Assembly: GCF_000182745.2 (NCBI RefSeq)
Contig: NC_016027.1
Location: forward strand, 2,951,001 to 3,015,000
From: Komagataeibacter medellinensis NBRC 3288
Lineage (GTDB): Bacteria > Pseudomonadota > Alphaproteobacteria > Acetobacterales > Acetobacteraceae
DNA length: 64,000 bases
Reading direction: 5' to 3'
A model generated the notes under the pieces. The model ran no database searches and was not told the origin of the DNA. It saw nothing but the letters and a program-made list of their open reading frames with translations. This document shows positions 1-9,930 of this stretch, piece after piece. Made by a program: the position numbers and the translations under genes. Numbering within the stretch: the first letter of the stretch is position 1; every line of letters starts with the position of its first letter.

Positions 1-37
1 TGGAACCCATGACGGTTTTACATAGTCAGCGTTCAGG

Positions 38-62
38 AAAAGGTGGCTCCAGGGGAGCCACC
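38..62 (-). terminator. Intrinsic terminator of adhA-adhB
   Basis: A perfect 9-bp inverted repeat (42-50 and 54-62) with a 3-base loop lies just downstream of the adhB stop codon. On the minus strand it is followed by a short run of four T. It probably ends the adhA-adhB transcript. Confidence 0.7.
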
Positions 63-70
63 ATGCCGCA

Positions 71-1477
71 TTACTGCGCGGCGTCCTGACCGGTGTGGGT
101 CTGCGGTGCAAACGTCCAGCCCGAGCCATAAGGCTGCGGCAGGAAGACCGACCAGCCGCTGCTCGTGCTGTTCCAGCCGGAGCTGGAGACCGGTGCGCCC
201 GTGTCACGCAGCTTGGTCACATCCGCCGCCGTAACGGTGCCGGGTGCCTTGTTGCCCCAGCTGGTGCGGATGAAGTTGACCACATCGGCAATCTGCTGGG
301 CCGACAGCGACTTGCTGTAACCCGGCATAGCCACTGCGGACGGTGCCCAGTTGCTCGGCGGCAGCACGCCACCATGGGCAACCACGTTCACCAGCGAGGT
401 CGGGTTCTCGGTCACGACAACCGGGTTGCCAGCCAGCGGCGGGAACATGCGGGCCACGCCACCACCGTCATTACGGTGACAGATAGCGCATTCCTTCACA
501 TACGTATCAGCACCCGGGACGCTGGCGGTGTTACCCGATGCCAGCATGGTCGCGGTGGATGCATCGTAGGTGTAGTTGCCCTGTGAAGGCGGCACCGGCG
601 GCAGGCTCTTCAGGTACTTCGCCACGGCATGCAGATCTGCATCGGTGAAGTACTGGGTGCTCCATGCCACCACATCGCCCATGCCACCGAACACGGCGGA
701 GTGGTCGATACGGCCGGATTTGAGGAAGGTGTAGATGTCATCCTCGGACCAGCGACCCAGACCCACGACCGGGTCGTTGCGCAGGCTCGGTGCAACCCAG
801 TTATCGATCGGTGCGCCACCGGACAGGAAGTCAGGCCCGCCCTTGGCGTCCAGTGCCTTTTCCTGCATGGCGAAGCCACGCGGGGTATGACAGGCACCGC
901 AATGGCCAGGACCCGTTACCAGGTATTCGCCACGTGCCACATCGGCATCCGTGCCTGGAGCAGGCGTATAGTCTGCCGGAGCCGGCGAGAACATCATGCG
1001 CCAGATACCCAGCGGCCAGCGCATGGACAGCGGCCAGGAAATTTCCGGCTGCTTGTCAGGCTGCGCGACCGGATTCACCCCATGCATGAAGTACGCATAC
1101 AGCGCCTGCATGTCTTCCTTCGTCATACGCGAGAAGGAGGGATACGGCATGGCCGGATATAGGGTGGAGCCGTCCTTGCGGATGCCGTGGCGGACGGCTT
1201 CGTCAAATTCCTCGAACGTATAGCGACCGATACCATAGGTGGGGTCCGGTGTGATGTTCGTGGAATAGATTATGCCGATGGGACTCTTGATTTCAAGCCC
1301 ACCCGCATAAGCCTGACCGTGGAGGGCGGTATGACACGCTACGCAGTCACCCAACCGCGCGACATACGCCCCCTTTTCGACTAGCGCGGAGTCGGCACTG
1401 GGCGTCTGAGCCAATGCCGTCCCTGCCAGCAGACTAAACGCTGCCGCGCTGAAAGTCACCTTAAGCCTGTTGATCAT
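71..1477 (-). CDS. adhB: Alcohol dehydrogenase cytochrome c subunit (subunit II)
   Basis: This is the triheme cytochrome c subunit of the membrane-bound PQQ alcohol dehydrogenase of acetic acid bacteria. It passes electrons from the AdhA quinohemoprotein to ubiquinone on the periplasmic face of the inner membrane, during ethanol oxidation to acetaldehyde. Three CxxCH heme c motifs are visible (CVACH at residues 45-49, then CGACH and CAICH). A signal peptide ends in a typical ALA-Q cleavage site near residue 23. I chose the third in-frame ATG (1477), which gives 468 residues and starts MINRLKV as in known AdhB proteins; ATGs at 1489 and 1492 would add a few residues. It lies 53 nt downstream of adhA and must be co-transcribed. 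Codon choice (GGT, CGT) suggests high expression. The third subunit, AdhS, is not in this window. Confidence 0.97.
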   Translation of the reverse strand: MINRLKVTFSAAAFSLLAGTALAQTPSADSALVEKGAYVARLGDCVACHTALHGQAYAGGLEIKSPIGIIYSTNITPDPTYGIGRYTFEEFDEAVRHGIRKDGSTLYPAMPYPSFSRMTKEDMQALYAYFMHGVNPVAQPDKQPEISWPLSMRWPLGIWRMMFSPAPADYTPAPGTDADVARGEYLVTGPGHCGACHTPRGFAMQEKALDAKGGPDFLSGGAPIDNWVAPSLRNDPVVGLGRWSEDDIYTFLKSGRIDHSAVFGGMGDVVAWSTQYFTDADLHAVAKYLKSLPPVPPSQGNYTYDASTATMLASGNTASVPGADTYVKECAICHRNDGGGVARMFPPLAGNPVVVTENPTSLVNVVAHGGVLPPSNWAPSAVAMPGYSKSLSAQQIADVVNFIRTSWGNKAPGTVTAADVTKLRDTGAPVSSSGWNSTSSGWSVFLPQPYGSGWTFAPQTHTGQDAAQ

Positions 1478-1530
1478 TATGTTCACCATCATGCGTCGCG
1501 TCGATGCGAAAAATTGTCAAAACCGGGAGA

Positions 1531-3750
1531 TTACGGCAGCTGCTCGGGGACACCAGCAGTGTTCTTCCGGGCATCAACTTCCCTCTGATAGGTCTCGTTC
1601 GCACGCTTGATCAGGAACTGACGAATGTCCTCAATCTCGGTGGGGTTCATGTTGCTGTCAAAACGGTCCATACCGTAGGCGGTAAGCGCGCCGCGGCCGA
1701 CAACATTGTAGAACGCATCCTCATGACGGATGGACCCGGACCAGCGCAGGTCAGGCAGCACACCACCACCTTCGGCATTGTCACCATGACAGGCGGCGCA
1801 ATAGGTCTGGAACTGGAAGTAACCGTTATCCGTGCGCTTGCTGTCGAATTCAGCCGGAGGCTTGACGGGCAGGAAGCCCTGGTTGTTCTGCTTGGGCAGC
1901 GGATTGGACTTGCCATCGAGCGAGAAAGCAATGATGCGCGAGTGGTTGACGGTCCAGCCACTGGTACGGGCCAAGCCACCAAGGAAGAACGGATAGATGC
2001 CGCCCCAGCCCACTTCAACCGCAACATACTGCTTGCCGTTGGCAAGGTAGGTTACAGGCGGTGCGATGATGCCGCTGTCTGCCGCGAAGTGGAACAGGTC
2101 GGAACCGTTCGTCGCGTCATATGCATGGAATTCGCCGTTTGCCAGACCCTGGAACAGCAGGTCGCCGCCAGTCGCCAGGATACCGCCGTTCCACGGACCC
2201 TTGTGGTCCACGCGCCAGGCTTCCTGCTGCTTCTGCGGATCCCATGCCAGGATGTAACCCTTCAGATCCTTAACGAAGGCCTGCTTGGCTTCGGGGGAGT
2301 CGGGAACACCGACCTTGTTCATGTCCAGACCAAGGTTCCAGCTATCCGGGTGCGGGGTAAACCCGCCGACCTGGTTGGTATACAGGAAGGGAACCTGCTG
2401 TGCCGGGATATAGACCAGTCCGGTCTTGGGGCTGAACGCCATGGCTGCGAAGTTATGGCCGCCAAGGTCACCCGGAATACCGTACCAGTCCTTGCCCGTA
2501 AGCGTATAGAGCGAATCGGGGTTGTAGATCGGACGGCCGGTCTTGGGGTCAAGGCCGCTGGCCCAGTTCACGTAGACGTAGTTCTTGCCCGAAATGAACT
2601 CGCCGGTCTTCGCATCAATGATGTAGAAGAAGCCGTTCTTCGGTGCGTGAACGATGACGTGGCGGGTTTCACCGTTGATCGGCAGATCAAGCGTCATGAT
2701 CTGCTGGACCGAGGTAAAGTCCCACTGGTCCATCGGTGTTTCTTGGAAATGCCAGACGTATTCGCCGGTTTCCGGCTTCAGTGCGACGATGCTGCCCAGG
2801 AACAGGTTGTCGCCCTTGCCTTCGGAGCGGTACTTGTAGTTCCACGGAGAACCGTTGCCCACACCCAGATAGACCAGATCGGTCACGGGGTCGTACACGA
2901 TGGAATCCCACACCGTGCCGCCGCCACCCTGACGGGTCCAGGCGCCGGTCGGGCTCCAGGTCTGGTAGGCCTTGTTCATCAGCACGCTGTCGGATGCAGC
3001 GTGATCCGGTTCGTTCTTGGGGTTCGGAACCGTGAAGAAGCGCCAGTCAACCTTGCCGGTTTCCGCATCGAAAGCCGTGACAAAGCCACGGGCACCGAAT
3101 TCGGAACCACCATTACCAATGATCACGCGACCCTTGGCAATGCGCGGTGCGCCATCAACCGTGTAGGAACGCTGCTTGCCCAACTGGGCTTCGGGCGGAA
3201 TGGTGTTAACACTCCAGACCAGCTTGCCGGTCTTGGCGTCAAGTGCGATCAGGCGGCCATCGAACGTGCCAAAATAGACCTTGCCATTCCAGTAGGCAGC
3301 ACCACGGTTGACCGTGTCGCAGCAGCCCTTGTCGGCAATGTTGCCGGGCACGCGCGGGTCATAGGACCACAGCAGCTTGCCGGTCGCGGCATCAACGGCC
3401 TTCATCATGCTCCAGTTGGTGGTGGCGTACATAACGCCATCAACAACCAGCGGCGTGCCTTCCTGGCCACGGTTGGTATCGAGGTCCAGATACCAGGCCA
3501 GCTTGAGGTTACCAACATTGGAACGGTTGATCTGGTCCAGCGGGCTGTAGCGCTGTTCAGAATAGGTGCGGCCGTAGGTCATCCAGTTACCGGGGTGATC
3601 ATCGGCGTGGATGATCGCTTCCCCCGTGGCGCCCTGCCCGTCATCCGCGGATGCCATGACGGCATGACCGGAGATGAGAGCCGCACATATCGTTCCGGCT
3701 GTAAGCGTTCTGCTCAGAGAACGTCTTTTTCCGAAAACGGCAGAAATCAT
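1531..3750 (-). CDS. adhA: PQQ-dependent alcohol dehydrogenase, quinohemoprotein subunit I
   Basis: Large catalytic subunit of the membrane-bound, periplasmic ethanol dehydrogenase that starts vinegar-type oxidation in acetic acid bacteria. It oxidises ethanol with PQQ as cofactor and passes electrons through its own heme c to AdhB. The 739-residue product has a signal peptide, an eight-bladed PQQ propeller with the vicinal Cys-Cys pair at residues 143-144, and a C-terminal cytochrome c domain with CAACH at 651-655. The open frame extends to 3843, but ATG 3750 is preceded by GAGGA at good spacing and starts directly with the signal peptide, so I use it. It is the first gene of an operon with adhB. 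The 473-bp upstream region is AT-rich and carries a palindrome near 3980. Confidence 0.97.
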   Translation of the reverse strand: MISAVFGKRRSLSRTLTAGTICAALISGHAVMASADDGQGATGEAIIHADDHPGNWMTYGRTYSEQRYSPLDQINRSNVGNLKLAWYLDLDTNRGQEGTPLVVDGVMYATTNWSMMKAVDAATGKLLWSYDPRVPGNIADKGCCDTVNRGAAYWNGKVYFGTFDGRLIALDAKTGKLVWSVNTIPPEAQLGKQRSYTVDGAPRIAKGRVIIGNGGSEFGARGFVTAFDAETGKVDWRFFTVPNPKNEPDHAASDSVLMNKAYQTWSPTGAWTRQGGGGTVWDSIVYDPVTDLVYLGVGNGSPWNYKYRSEGKGDNLFLGSIVALKPETGEYVWHFQETPMDQWDFTSVQQIMTLDLPINGETRHVIVHAPKNGFFYIIDAKTGEFISGKNYVYVNWASGLDPKTGRPIYNPDSLYTLTGKDWYGIPGDLGGHNFAAMAFSPKTGLVYIPAQQVPFLYTNQVGGFTPHPDSWNLGLDMNKVGVPDSPEAKQAFVKDLKGYILAWDPQKQQEAWRVDHKGPWNGGILATGGDLLFQGLANGEFHAYDATNGSDLFHFAADSGIIAPPVTYLANGKQYVAVEVGWGGIYPFFLGGLARTSGWTVNHSRIIAFSLDGKSNPLPKQNNQGFLPVKPPAEFDSKRTDNGYFQFQTYCAACHGDNAEGGGVLPDLRWSGSIRHEDAFYNVVGRGALTAYGMDRFDSNMNPTEIEDIRQFLIKRANETYQREVDARKNTAGVPEQLP

Positions 3751-4223
3751 ATGTGATGTCCTCAGAAAACTAACGGTTTCGAATTCAGGACGCCCGCCGC
3801 TGCAACTTTCCGCCAAGGCAGGCTTTCTGAATGTATCCGGCAAAAAAGCGCGGAACGCTTCTTTTCCGACCAGACAGGAAACCGGCTTTAAGGCAGCTTA
3901 GAAAAGCAGGTAGTCCGTTTCATCCGAACATACTGAGGCTAGCACGCCCGTCTCCTGACATTTTAGTGTTCACGATCACGTAAACGTGAATATGTTGTCC
4001 TATAAGCAATGATACGGATAACTGGCCATTGCGGAAATTTTCCGAAAATCTGTTGATATATCTATGAAAATAACAATGTGTGTTTGCCTGCCTGATGGAG
4101 GTGGTTCACAATTATTCATCAGAAATAGATTTTTATTATTTATAAATAGTATCAATTCCGTATCGTGCCGCCTTCCTCTCTCCCTCCTATCGGACGGCAG
4201 GTTTGTCCCGGTGCAGCAGAGAA
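3751..4223. other. AT-rich intergenic region upstream of adhA
   Basis: This 473-bp stretch has no credible gene and is much more AT-rich than its surroundings, especially 4000-4170. It should hold the adhA promoter on the minus strand. The only clear structure I see is the inverted repeat around 3970-3990. I cannot assign -35 and -10 boxes with confidence. Confidence 0.6.
3970..3990. promoter_or_regulatory. Palindromic candidate operator upstream of adhA
   Basis: Two nested inverted repeats share one centre: TCACGT-aa-ACGTGA (3976-3989) and TTCACG-N10-CGTGAA (3970-3990). The element lies about 220 nt upstream of the adhA start codon. The symmetry suggests a site for a dimeric regulator. Which regulator is unknown. 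Confidence 0.4.
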
Positions 4224-4772
4224 TCAGGATTGCAGGGGGTAGTGTTCCAGTGCTTCGTAAAAGGTGTCCCCGGCATGGCGGATGGAACGGAATAGAGTGA
4301 AGTGCGTTAGCGTTTCCGCATCCGGTCGGGAGAGGGGGATCGTCAACCACCGCTGTCGTAGTGCCGGGTCGGGATTCTGCACGGATCCGATCGTGATATG
4401 CGGCATAAAACGTCTGCTGGTTGGTGACAGTGTGGGTAGGGCGCGGTTGATGACCGCACGTATCCTATTATGCAGGTGTAGCAGGGCAGGGGTGGGCGCA
4501 CATCCCACCCACAGTCTGTCCCCGGCGGGGCGGCCATGGGTTTCGGACAGGCCGGGCACCGTCAGTTCCAGCGTGGGGCGCGCGGCGTGGACAGCCGCAA
4601 GGGAATGATGGATTTCCTCCAGCAGATGAGGCTGGGTAACATCACCGATGAAATGCAGCGTAAGGTGCCACGATTCAGGTTCGATCCATGCCGCACCAGG
4701 TAGGCTGCCGCGCAATGTATCCAGTGCCTGCGTGATGGAAGGCGGGAGTTCCAGACCAACGAAAAGACGCAT
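4224..4772 (-). CDS. thpR: RNA 2',3'-cyclic phosphodiesterase (2'-5' RNA ligase family)
   Basis: Member of the 2H phosphoesterase superfamily (LigT/ThpR), which hydrolyses RNA 2',3'-cyclic phosphate ends and can join 2'-5' linked RNA in vitro. Both HxTx catalytic motifs are present: HLTL near residue 38 and HITI near residue 125. The N-terminus MRLFVGLELP is typical of the family, as is the 182-residue length. The open frame continues upstream to 4937, but that extension looks noncoding and would run into the divergent membrane-protein gene, so ATG 4772 is chosen. It is a single gene upstream of, and co-directional with, adhA; the long gap argues against co-transcription. Confidence 0.88.
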   Translation of the reverse strand: MRLFVGLELPPSITQALDTLRGSLPGAAWIEPESWHLTLHFIGDVTQPHLLEEIHHSLAAVHAARPTLELTVPGLSETHGRPAGDRLWVGCAPTPALLHLHNRIRAVINRALPTLSPTSRRFMPHITIGSVQNPDPALRQRWLTIPLSRPDAETLTHFTLFRSIRHAGDTFYEALEHYPLQS

Positions 4773-4968
4773 GACGATCCTACCGGTAGAAGGGAGAGAC
4801 AGCATATGTCGGACTGACATGTGTACAGTATATATAGTATGACGTGGACATGCCGCATGTTGCTGCATTGTAATGTGTTGGACACGCTGATGTCCTTGAA
4901 CCTGTTCTACCATGCTCCCACATGCTGGGAGAGCCACGTTGGTTCAGGACGTGGAGGAAGGAAACACA

Positions 4969-5748
4969 ATGGCTTTTGGCCCTGATTCGCGGAGTTTTAT
5001 CCGCCCTACCGCTGATAGCGCCGCGGACTCTGTCGATATGGGCCTGCGGGCCTATATGCTGCGAGTCTATAACTGGATGGCGTCGGGACTGGTGCTGACC
5101 GGGCTCGTCGCCTATCTGATCGCCAATACCGGGCTGCAGGCGCTGTTCTATCAGCATGTGCCGCTGCCTACGGGTGGGGTGGCGCTTAGACCGACCGCGC
5201 TGTCCATGCTGGCCATGATCGCGCCGCTTGGCTTTGTGCTGGTCATGTCGTTTGGCGTCAACCGGCTCTCCACACAGGCGGTCCAGACCCTCTTCTGGCT
5301 GTTCTGTGGGGTGATGGGTGCCAGCCTGTCCAACATCTTCATGGTGTTCACGGGCGTATCGGTCACTCGTGTCTTCTTCATTACCGCCGCGACGTTCTGC
5401 GCCATGTCGATCTGGGGCTATACGACTCGTACGGATCTCAGCCGCTTTGGTTCGTTCCTGATGATGGGACTGTTCGGTCTGGTCATTGCCGGGCTGGTGA
5501 ACATGTTCCTGCGTAGCCCGGGGCTGTATTTTGTCTACAGCGCGGTTGGCGTACTCCTGTTCGTTGGCCTGACCATGTTCGATACCCAGCGCATCAAGGC
5601 GACCTACCAGCAGTTTGCCTATTACGAAGGGGCGGACCAGGCAGCCAAGCGTTCCGTTTATGATGCGCTCAACCTGTATCTGAACTTCATCAATCTCTTC
5701 CAGTTCCTGCTGCAGTTCATGGGTGTGCGTAGCAACAGCAATGACTGA
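4969..5748 (+). CDS. Bax inhibitor-1/YccA family inner-membrane protein
   Basis: Integral membrane protein of the BI-1 (TMBIM, UPF0005) family, whose members are proton-sensitive Ca2+ leak channels or modulators of membrane proteases such as FtsH. The 259-residue product has a short polar N-terminus followed by seven hydrophobic segments, ending in the hydrophobic Asn/Phe-rich segment typical of the family. ATG 4969 is preceded by a GGAAGG ribosome-binding site; an upstream ATG at 4912 would add an unlikely leader. It stands alone with its own terminator and is divergent from thpR. Its role in this organism is not evident from context. Confidence 0.9.
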   Translation: MAFGPDSRSFIRPTADSAADSVDMGLRAYMLRVYNWMASGLVLTGLVAYLIANTGLQALFYQHVPLPTGGVALRPTALSMLAMIAPLGFVLVMSFGVNRLSTQAVQTLFWLFCGVMGASLSNIFMVFTGVSVTRVFFITAATFCAMSIWGYTTRTDLSRFGSFLMMGLFGLVIAGLVNMFLRSPGLYFVYSAVGVLLFVGLTMFDTQRIKATYQQFAYYEGADQAAKRSVYDALNLYLNFINLFQFLLQFMGVRSNSND

Positions 5749-5800
5749 GACAGGAGTCCTGACCGGTCCAGGCATTGTGGACTGATATGAAGGAAATCAA

Positions 5801-5830
5801 GGGGCTGCCACGCAAGTGGCGGCCCTTTTT
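5801..5830 (+). terminator. Intrinsic terminator after the Bax inhibitor-1 gene
   Basis: A 10-bp stem (5802-5811 with 5816-5825, one G-U pair) closed by a GCAA tetraloop is followed directly by TTTTT. It lies about 50 bp after the stop codon. Confidence 0.9.
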
Positions 5831-6398
5831 GTGTGAAATGACCTTCCCAAGAAGGGAACTGTTAAAAAAGATAAGACTTATTCATATATAGAAAATATTA
5901 AATGACAAGAGTGTGAGCTTCATGACACTCAGATAACCCTTTGTAAAACAAAGGTTTATTTTGATAAATTTTCAGCAATGAAATCTATTGAAATATTATG
6001 TGAAGGCTTGCTTCCAAGGCCGTTCCGGTCGGATAACCCTTGAATAGAAAAACCATATGAAAGGGTATGCGGCACAGAACATGCGCTTCAGCACACAGGA
6101 CGGCATCGCGATTTATGGTCCGATCTGCCCTGACAGTAATGATTACGTAAGGTCTGGCGGGCCGTATTGATCAAGATCATGGTCAGCCGGTCGGCAACTA
6201 ACTCATGACGGATGCAAACCGAAAGAGAATGTTTTTCGATTTCGGGAGTCGACTTAGGCGCGATGTCGCTGGATGCCGGGGGGAAAGCCGGATGCATTTT
6301 CCCTGCCAAGCGTATAACGTGGCCGTTGTTGTCTAAGCCCGTGGATGAAGCGAGGATGTGAGCAAAACAGGGTGATGTCGAAACCAACGAGGCGTGAG
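5831..6398. other. AT-rich regulatory region upstream of cyoA
   Basis: 568 bp without a credible gene. The first 150 bp are strongly AT-rich. The rest has mixed composition and carries a near-consensus FNR-type site at 6167-6180. The cyo promoter should lie here, but I cannot name its -35/-10 boxes with confidence. Confidence 0.6.
6167..6180. promoter_or_regulatory. FNR-type (anaerobox) binding site upstream of cyoABCD
   Basis: The 14-mer TTGATCAAGATCAT matches the alphaproteobacterial FNR/FixK consensus TTGATC-NN-GATCAA at all but the last base. It lies about 220 nt upstream of the cyoA start. A site here would make oxygen-dependent control of the terminal oxidase plausible, for example by an FnrG-like protein. 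The match is seen; regulation is inferred. Confidence 0.55.
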
Positions 6399-7325
6399 AT
6401 GAAGAAAAAAATCTTGCCAAGATTAACGAAGCTGATGAGTCTATCTTCAGCAGCGCTGTTAGCAGGCTGCACATGGGATACACTCGACCCCAAAGGCATG
6501 ATCGGTGCTCAGGAAAAAAGCCTGATCCTGACCTCGACCTACGCGATGCTGCTGGTTGTCATACCGGTATGTATCCTGACACTGCTGTTCGCATGGCAGT
6601 ACCGTCAGTCCAACACTTCGGCGGAATACCTGCCGAAATGGTCGCATTCCAATAAGATTGAGGTGATTATCTGGGCTGTTCCCAGCCTGATCATCCTGTT
6701 CCTGGCTGTGCTGACCTATCAGACATGTCATTCGCTTGACCCGTACAAGCCCATCGAGGCTGATGCCAACGTCAAGCCCATTCATGTCGATGTTGTGGCA
6801 CTGGACTGGAAGTGGCTCTTCATCTACCCGGATGAGGGGATCGCCACCGTCAACCAGATGGCCATGCCGGTGAATACGCCGGTTGATTTCCGGATCACTT
6901 CTGACTCCGTGATGAACTCCTTCTTCATCCCGCAGCTCGGTACGATGATCTACGCCATGGCCGGGATGCAGACACAGCTGCACCTGATCGCGAATGAAGC
7001 TGGTGATTTCCAGGGTGAATCCTCCAACTTCAGTGGCCGTGGTTTCTCCGACATGCGTTTCCGTGCGCTGGCAATGCCTGCGGACCAGTACAGCGCGTGG
7101 GTAGAGAAGGTTAAGGCTTCTTCCGAACAGCTGGACAGCGCAAGCTATCCGAAGCTGGCCGCGCCGAGCGAGGCCAATCCGGTTGAATACTTCTCGCATG
7201 TCGATGCTGGTCTCTTTGATGATATCGTTGCCAAGTACAATAACGGTATGGTCATGGATAAGAGCACCGGCAAAATGCTGCATGTGCAGCAGTCCGCGAT
7301 GTCCGACATGAACATGAAGGAATAG
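6399..7325 (+). CDS. cyoA: Cytochrome bo-type ubiquinol oxidase subunit II
   Basis: Subunit II of the heme-copper ubiquinol oxidase, the main proton-pumping terminal oxidase used for ethanol and glucose oxidation in acetic acid bacteria. The product is a 308-residue lipoprotein: the lipobox LLAGC places the lipidated Cys at residue 24. Two transmembrane segments follow (about 44-66 and 86-106), then a periplasmic cupredoxin domain. The CuA ligand cysteines and histidines of cytochrome c oxidases are absent, as expected for a quinol oxidase. ATG 6399 is preferred because it gives a lipoprotein signal like known CyoA; ATG 6375 or 6345 would add a charged leader. First gene of cyoABCD, with 5 bp to cyoB. 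Confidence 0.95.
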   Translation: MKKKILPRLTKLMSLSSAALLAGCTWDTLDPKGMIGAQEKSLILTSTYAMLLVVIPVCILTLLFAWQYRQSNTSAEYLPKWSHSNKIEVIIWAVPSLIILFLAVLTYQTCHSLDPYKPIEADANVKPIHVDVVALDWKWLFIYPDEGIATVNQMAMPVNTPVDFRITSDSVMNSFFIPQLGTMIYAMAGMQTQLHLIANEAGDFQGESSNFSGRGFSDMRFRALAMPADQYSAWVEKVKASSEQLDSASYPKLAAPSEANPVEYFSHVDAGLFDDIVAKYNNGMVMDKSTGKMLHVQQSAMSDMNMKE

Positions 7326-7330
7326 GACAT

Positions 7331-9325
7331 ATGTTTGGCAAATTGACTTTGTCGGCCATTCCTTATGATGTGCCGATTCTTGTTGGGACGTTCATCGGTG
7401 CGGCCATTGCTGGTCTCGCCGTTGTCGGTCTCATCACCTATTACGGTAAATGGGGCTACCTTTGGCGTGAATGGCTGACTTCGGTTGACCACAAGCGCAT
7501 TGGTGTCATGTATATCGTTGTGGCCCTCGTGGCGCTGTTCCGTGGTTTTGCGGACGCGATCATGATGCGCTCCCAGCTTGCGCTGGCCTATGCCGGTAAC
7601 CCCGGCTACCTGCCGCCGCACCACTATGACCAGATCTTCTCCGCCCACGGCACCATCATGATCTTCTTCATGGCCATGGCGTTCATGCAGGGTCTGATGA
7701 ACATTGTGGTGCCGCTGCAGATCGGTGCACGCGACGTGGCCTTCCCCTTCGTGAACACGCTGAGCTTCTGGATGACGACCATCAGCTTCCTGCTGGTCAA
7801 CGTCTCGCTGTTCATCGGTGAGTTCTCGCAGTGCGGCTGGCTGGCTTACCCGCCCCTGTCCGAGCAGCAGTTCAGCCCTGGTGTTGGTGTTGACTACTAC
7901 ATCTGGGCGGTTCAGCTGTCCGGTGTCGGCACGCTGCTGACAGGTGTGAACTTCTTCGCCACCATCGTTAAGATGCGTGCGCCGGGTATGACCTATATGC
8001 GCATGCCGGTGTTCACCTGGACCATCTTCTGCACGACCGTGCTGATCATGGTTGCCTTCCCGATCCTGACCGTGGCCATGGGCCTGCTTGGTCTGGACCG
8101 TTACCTGGGCATGCACTTCTTTACCAATGACGGCGGCGGCAACCAGATGCTCTATCTGAGCGTGATCTGGGGCTGGGGCCATCCGGAAGTGTACATCCTG
8201 GTTCTGCCTGCCTTCGGTGCTTTCTCCGAAATCACGCAGACCTTCTCCCGCAAGCCGCTGTTCGGCTACAAGACCATGGTCTATGCGACCGCTTCCATCA
8301 TGGTCCTGTCGCTGGTGGTGTGGGTTCACCACTTCTTCACTATGGGTGCCGGTCCGAACGTTAATGCGTTCTTCGGTATCATGACGATGATCATCGCGGT
8401 TCCGACCGGGGTGAAGATCTTCAACTGGCTGTTCACGATGTACAAGGGCCGCATTGAATTCCATGCGACCATGTACTGGGTGATCGGCTTCATGATCACC
8501 TTCTCGATCGGTGGTATGACGGGCGTCATGCTGGCCATCCCGGCCTCTGACTTCGTCCTTCACAACTCGCTGTTCGTGATTGCTCACTTCCATAACGTGA
8601 TCATTGGTGGCGTGTACTTCGGTTACGTTGCGGCCATGAACTTCTGGTTCCCGAAGGCTTTCGGCTTCAAGCTGAACGAAGCCTGGGGCAAGCGCGCGTT
8701 CTGGCTGTGGTTCGTTGGCTTCTACTTCGCCTTCGTTCCGCTGTATGTCCTTGGTTTCGAGGGCATGACCCGTCGTATGAACCATTACGACAACCCCGAA
8801 TGGCACCCGTGGCTGCTGCTGGCTGAAGTCGGCGCTGTCATGATTGCTGGCGGTATCGTGTGCCAGCTGACTCAGCTGTATGTCTCGATCCGTGACCGCA
8901 ATCTGGCCGAAAACATGGACCTGACGGGCGATCCCTGGAACGCTCGTACGCTGGAATGGTCCACGTCTTCGCCCCCGCCGTTCTATAACTTTGCGATCCT
9001 GCCGGAAGTGCATGAGCTTGATGCTTTTGCTCACGACAAGGAAGCTGGTATCGACACCCGTCAGGCCGGTGGTAACTACCAGCCGATCCACATGCCCAAG
9101 AATACAGCATGCGGTTTCCTGATCGGTGCCTTCAGCTTCGTGCTTGGCTTCGGTGCGATCTGGTACATCTGGTGGCTGGCTGCTGTTGGTCTGATTGGTG
9201 TCATCGCTACGGTGATTGCCCGTTCGTCCGACAACGACGTCGATTACTATGTGCCGGTGTCCGAGGTGGTTCGCATTGAGCAGGAGCACACCCATAAACT
9301 TATGGCAGCACAGGCAGCGGAATAA
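7331..9325 (+). CDS. cyoB: Cytochrome bo-type ubiquinol oxidase subunit I
   Basis: Catalytic, proton-pumping subunit holding the low-spin heme and the heme-CuB centre where oxygen is reduced. The 664-residue length matches CyoB. Conserved metal and heme ligand motifs are visible: HGTIM (low-spin heme His), GHPEVYI (CuB His and its cross-linked Tyr), HHFF (two CuB His), and AHFHNV (high- and low-spin heme His). About fifteen hydrophobic helices are apparent. The stop codon overlaps the cyoC start. Codon usage (GGT, CGT, TTC) is strongly biased, as for a highly expressed gene. Confidence 0.98.
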   Translation: MFGKLTLSAIPYDVPILVGTFIGAAIAGLAVVGLITYYGKWGYLWREWLTSVDHKRIGVMYIVVALVALFRGFADAIMMRSQLALAYAGNPGYLPPHHYDQIFSAHGTIMIFFMAMAFMQGLMNIVVPLQIGARDVAFPFVNTLSFWMTTISFLLVNVSLFIGEFSQCGWLAYPPLSEQQFSPGVGVDYYIWAVQLSGVGTLLTGVNFFATIVKMRAPGMTYMRMPVFTWTIFCTTVLIMVAFPILTVAMGLLGLDRYLGMHFFTNDGGGNQMLYLSVIWGWGHPEVYILVLPAFGAFSEITQTFSRKPLFGYKTMVYATASIMVLSLVVWVHHFFTMGAGPNVNAFFGIMTMIIAVPTGVKIFNWLFTMYKGRIEFHATMYWVIGFMITFSIGGMTGVMLAIPASDFVLHNSLFVIAHFHNVIIGGVYFGYVAAMNFWFPKAFGFKLNEAWGKRAFWLWFVGFYFAFVPLYVLGFEGMTRRMNHYDNPEWHPWLLLAEVGAVMIAGGIVCQLTQLYVSIRDRNLAENMDLTGDPWNARTLEWSTSSPPPFYNFAILPEVHELDAFAHDKEAGIDTRQAGGNYQPIHMPKNTACGFLIGAFSFVLGFGAIWYIWWLAAVGLIGVIATVIARSSDNDVDYYVPVSEVVRIEQEHTHKLMAAQAAE

Positions 9326-9930
9326 TGGCGCAAAACATGACTGCTGATGCAGGCCATGCCCATGATGAACACCACGAATCTCCTGTGGTGTTCGGGTTCT
9401 GGCTGTATCTGATGACGGACTGCATCATCTTCGGTACACTGTTTGCAGTGTTCGCGGTGCTGCGTGACCAGTTTGCCGGCGGTCCGACCGGCCACGAAGT
9501 GTTCGAACTGTCGGGTGTTGGCATTGAAACGGCTATCCTGCTGTTCAGCTCCATCACCTACGGTTTCGGCATGATCGCCGCCCACGAGAACAAGGTCAGC
9601 ACCATGCGGACCTGGCTTGGGGTGACCTTCCTGCTGGGCCTGGGCTTCCTGTTCATGGAAATCCGCGAGTTCTCGCACATGATTGCCGAAGGCAACGGCC
9701 CGGATCGCAGCGCGTTCCTGTCGTCCTTCTTCACGCTGGTTGGCACGCATGGTCTGCATGTCACCTGCGGCCTGCTGTGGATGGCGGTTCTGCTGTTCCA
9801 GACGGCTGGCAAGACTGAGCTGAACGAGCGCATGATCGGCAAGCTGACTTGCCTCAGCCTGTTCTGGCACTTTCTGGACATCGTCTGGATCTGTGTCTTC
9901 ACCTTTGTCTATCTGATGAGTGTGATCTGA
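9325..9930 (+). CDS. cyoC: Cytochrome bo-type ubiquinol oxidase subunit III
   Basis: Subunit III of the quinol oxidase, an integral membrane protein with five predicted helices that stabilises the catalytic core. The 201-residue length and the motif FGFWLYLMTDC near residue 30 are typical of CyoC. A His-rich N-terminus (about residues 8-17) precedes the first helix. The start codon overlaps the end of cyoB, and the stop overlaps the cyoD start (TGATG), indicating translational coupling. Confidence 0.97.
   Translation: MAQNMTADAGHAHDEHHESPVVFGFWLYLMTDCIIFGTLFAVFAVLRDQFAGGPTGHEVFELSGVGIETAILLFSSITYGFGMIAAHENKVSTMRTWLGVTFLLGLGFLFMEIREFSHMIAEGNGPDRSAFLSSFFTLVGTHGLHVTCGLLWMAVLLFQTAGKTELNERMIGKLTCLSLFWHFLDIVWICVFTFVYLMSVI

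Noticed and set aside
1504-3756. 750-codon open frame antisense to adhA
   Set aside because: It mirrors the well-supported adhA gene. Its amino-acid content is typical of antisense shadows in high-GC DNA and shows no recognisable domain.
7145-9295. 716-codon open frame antisense to cyoB
   Set aside because: It lies opposite a highly conserved, codon-biased gene and its product is a His/Arg/Asp-rich string without domains; a by-product of strong codon bias in cyoB.
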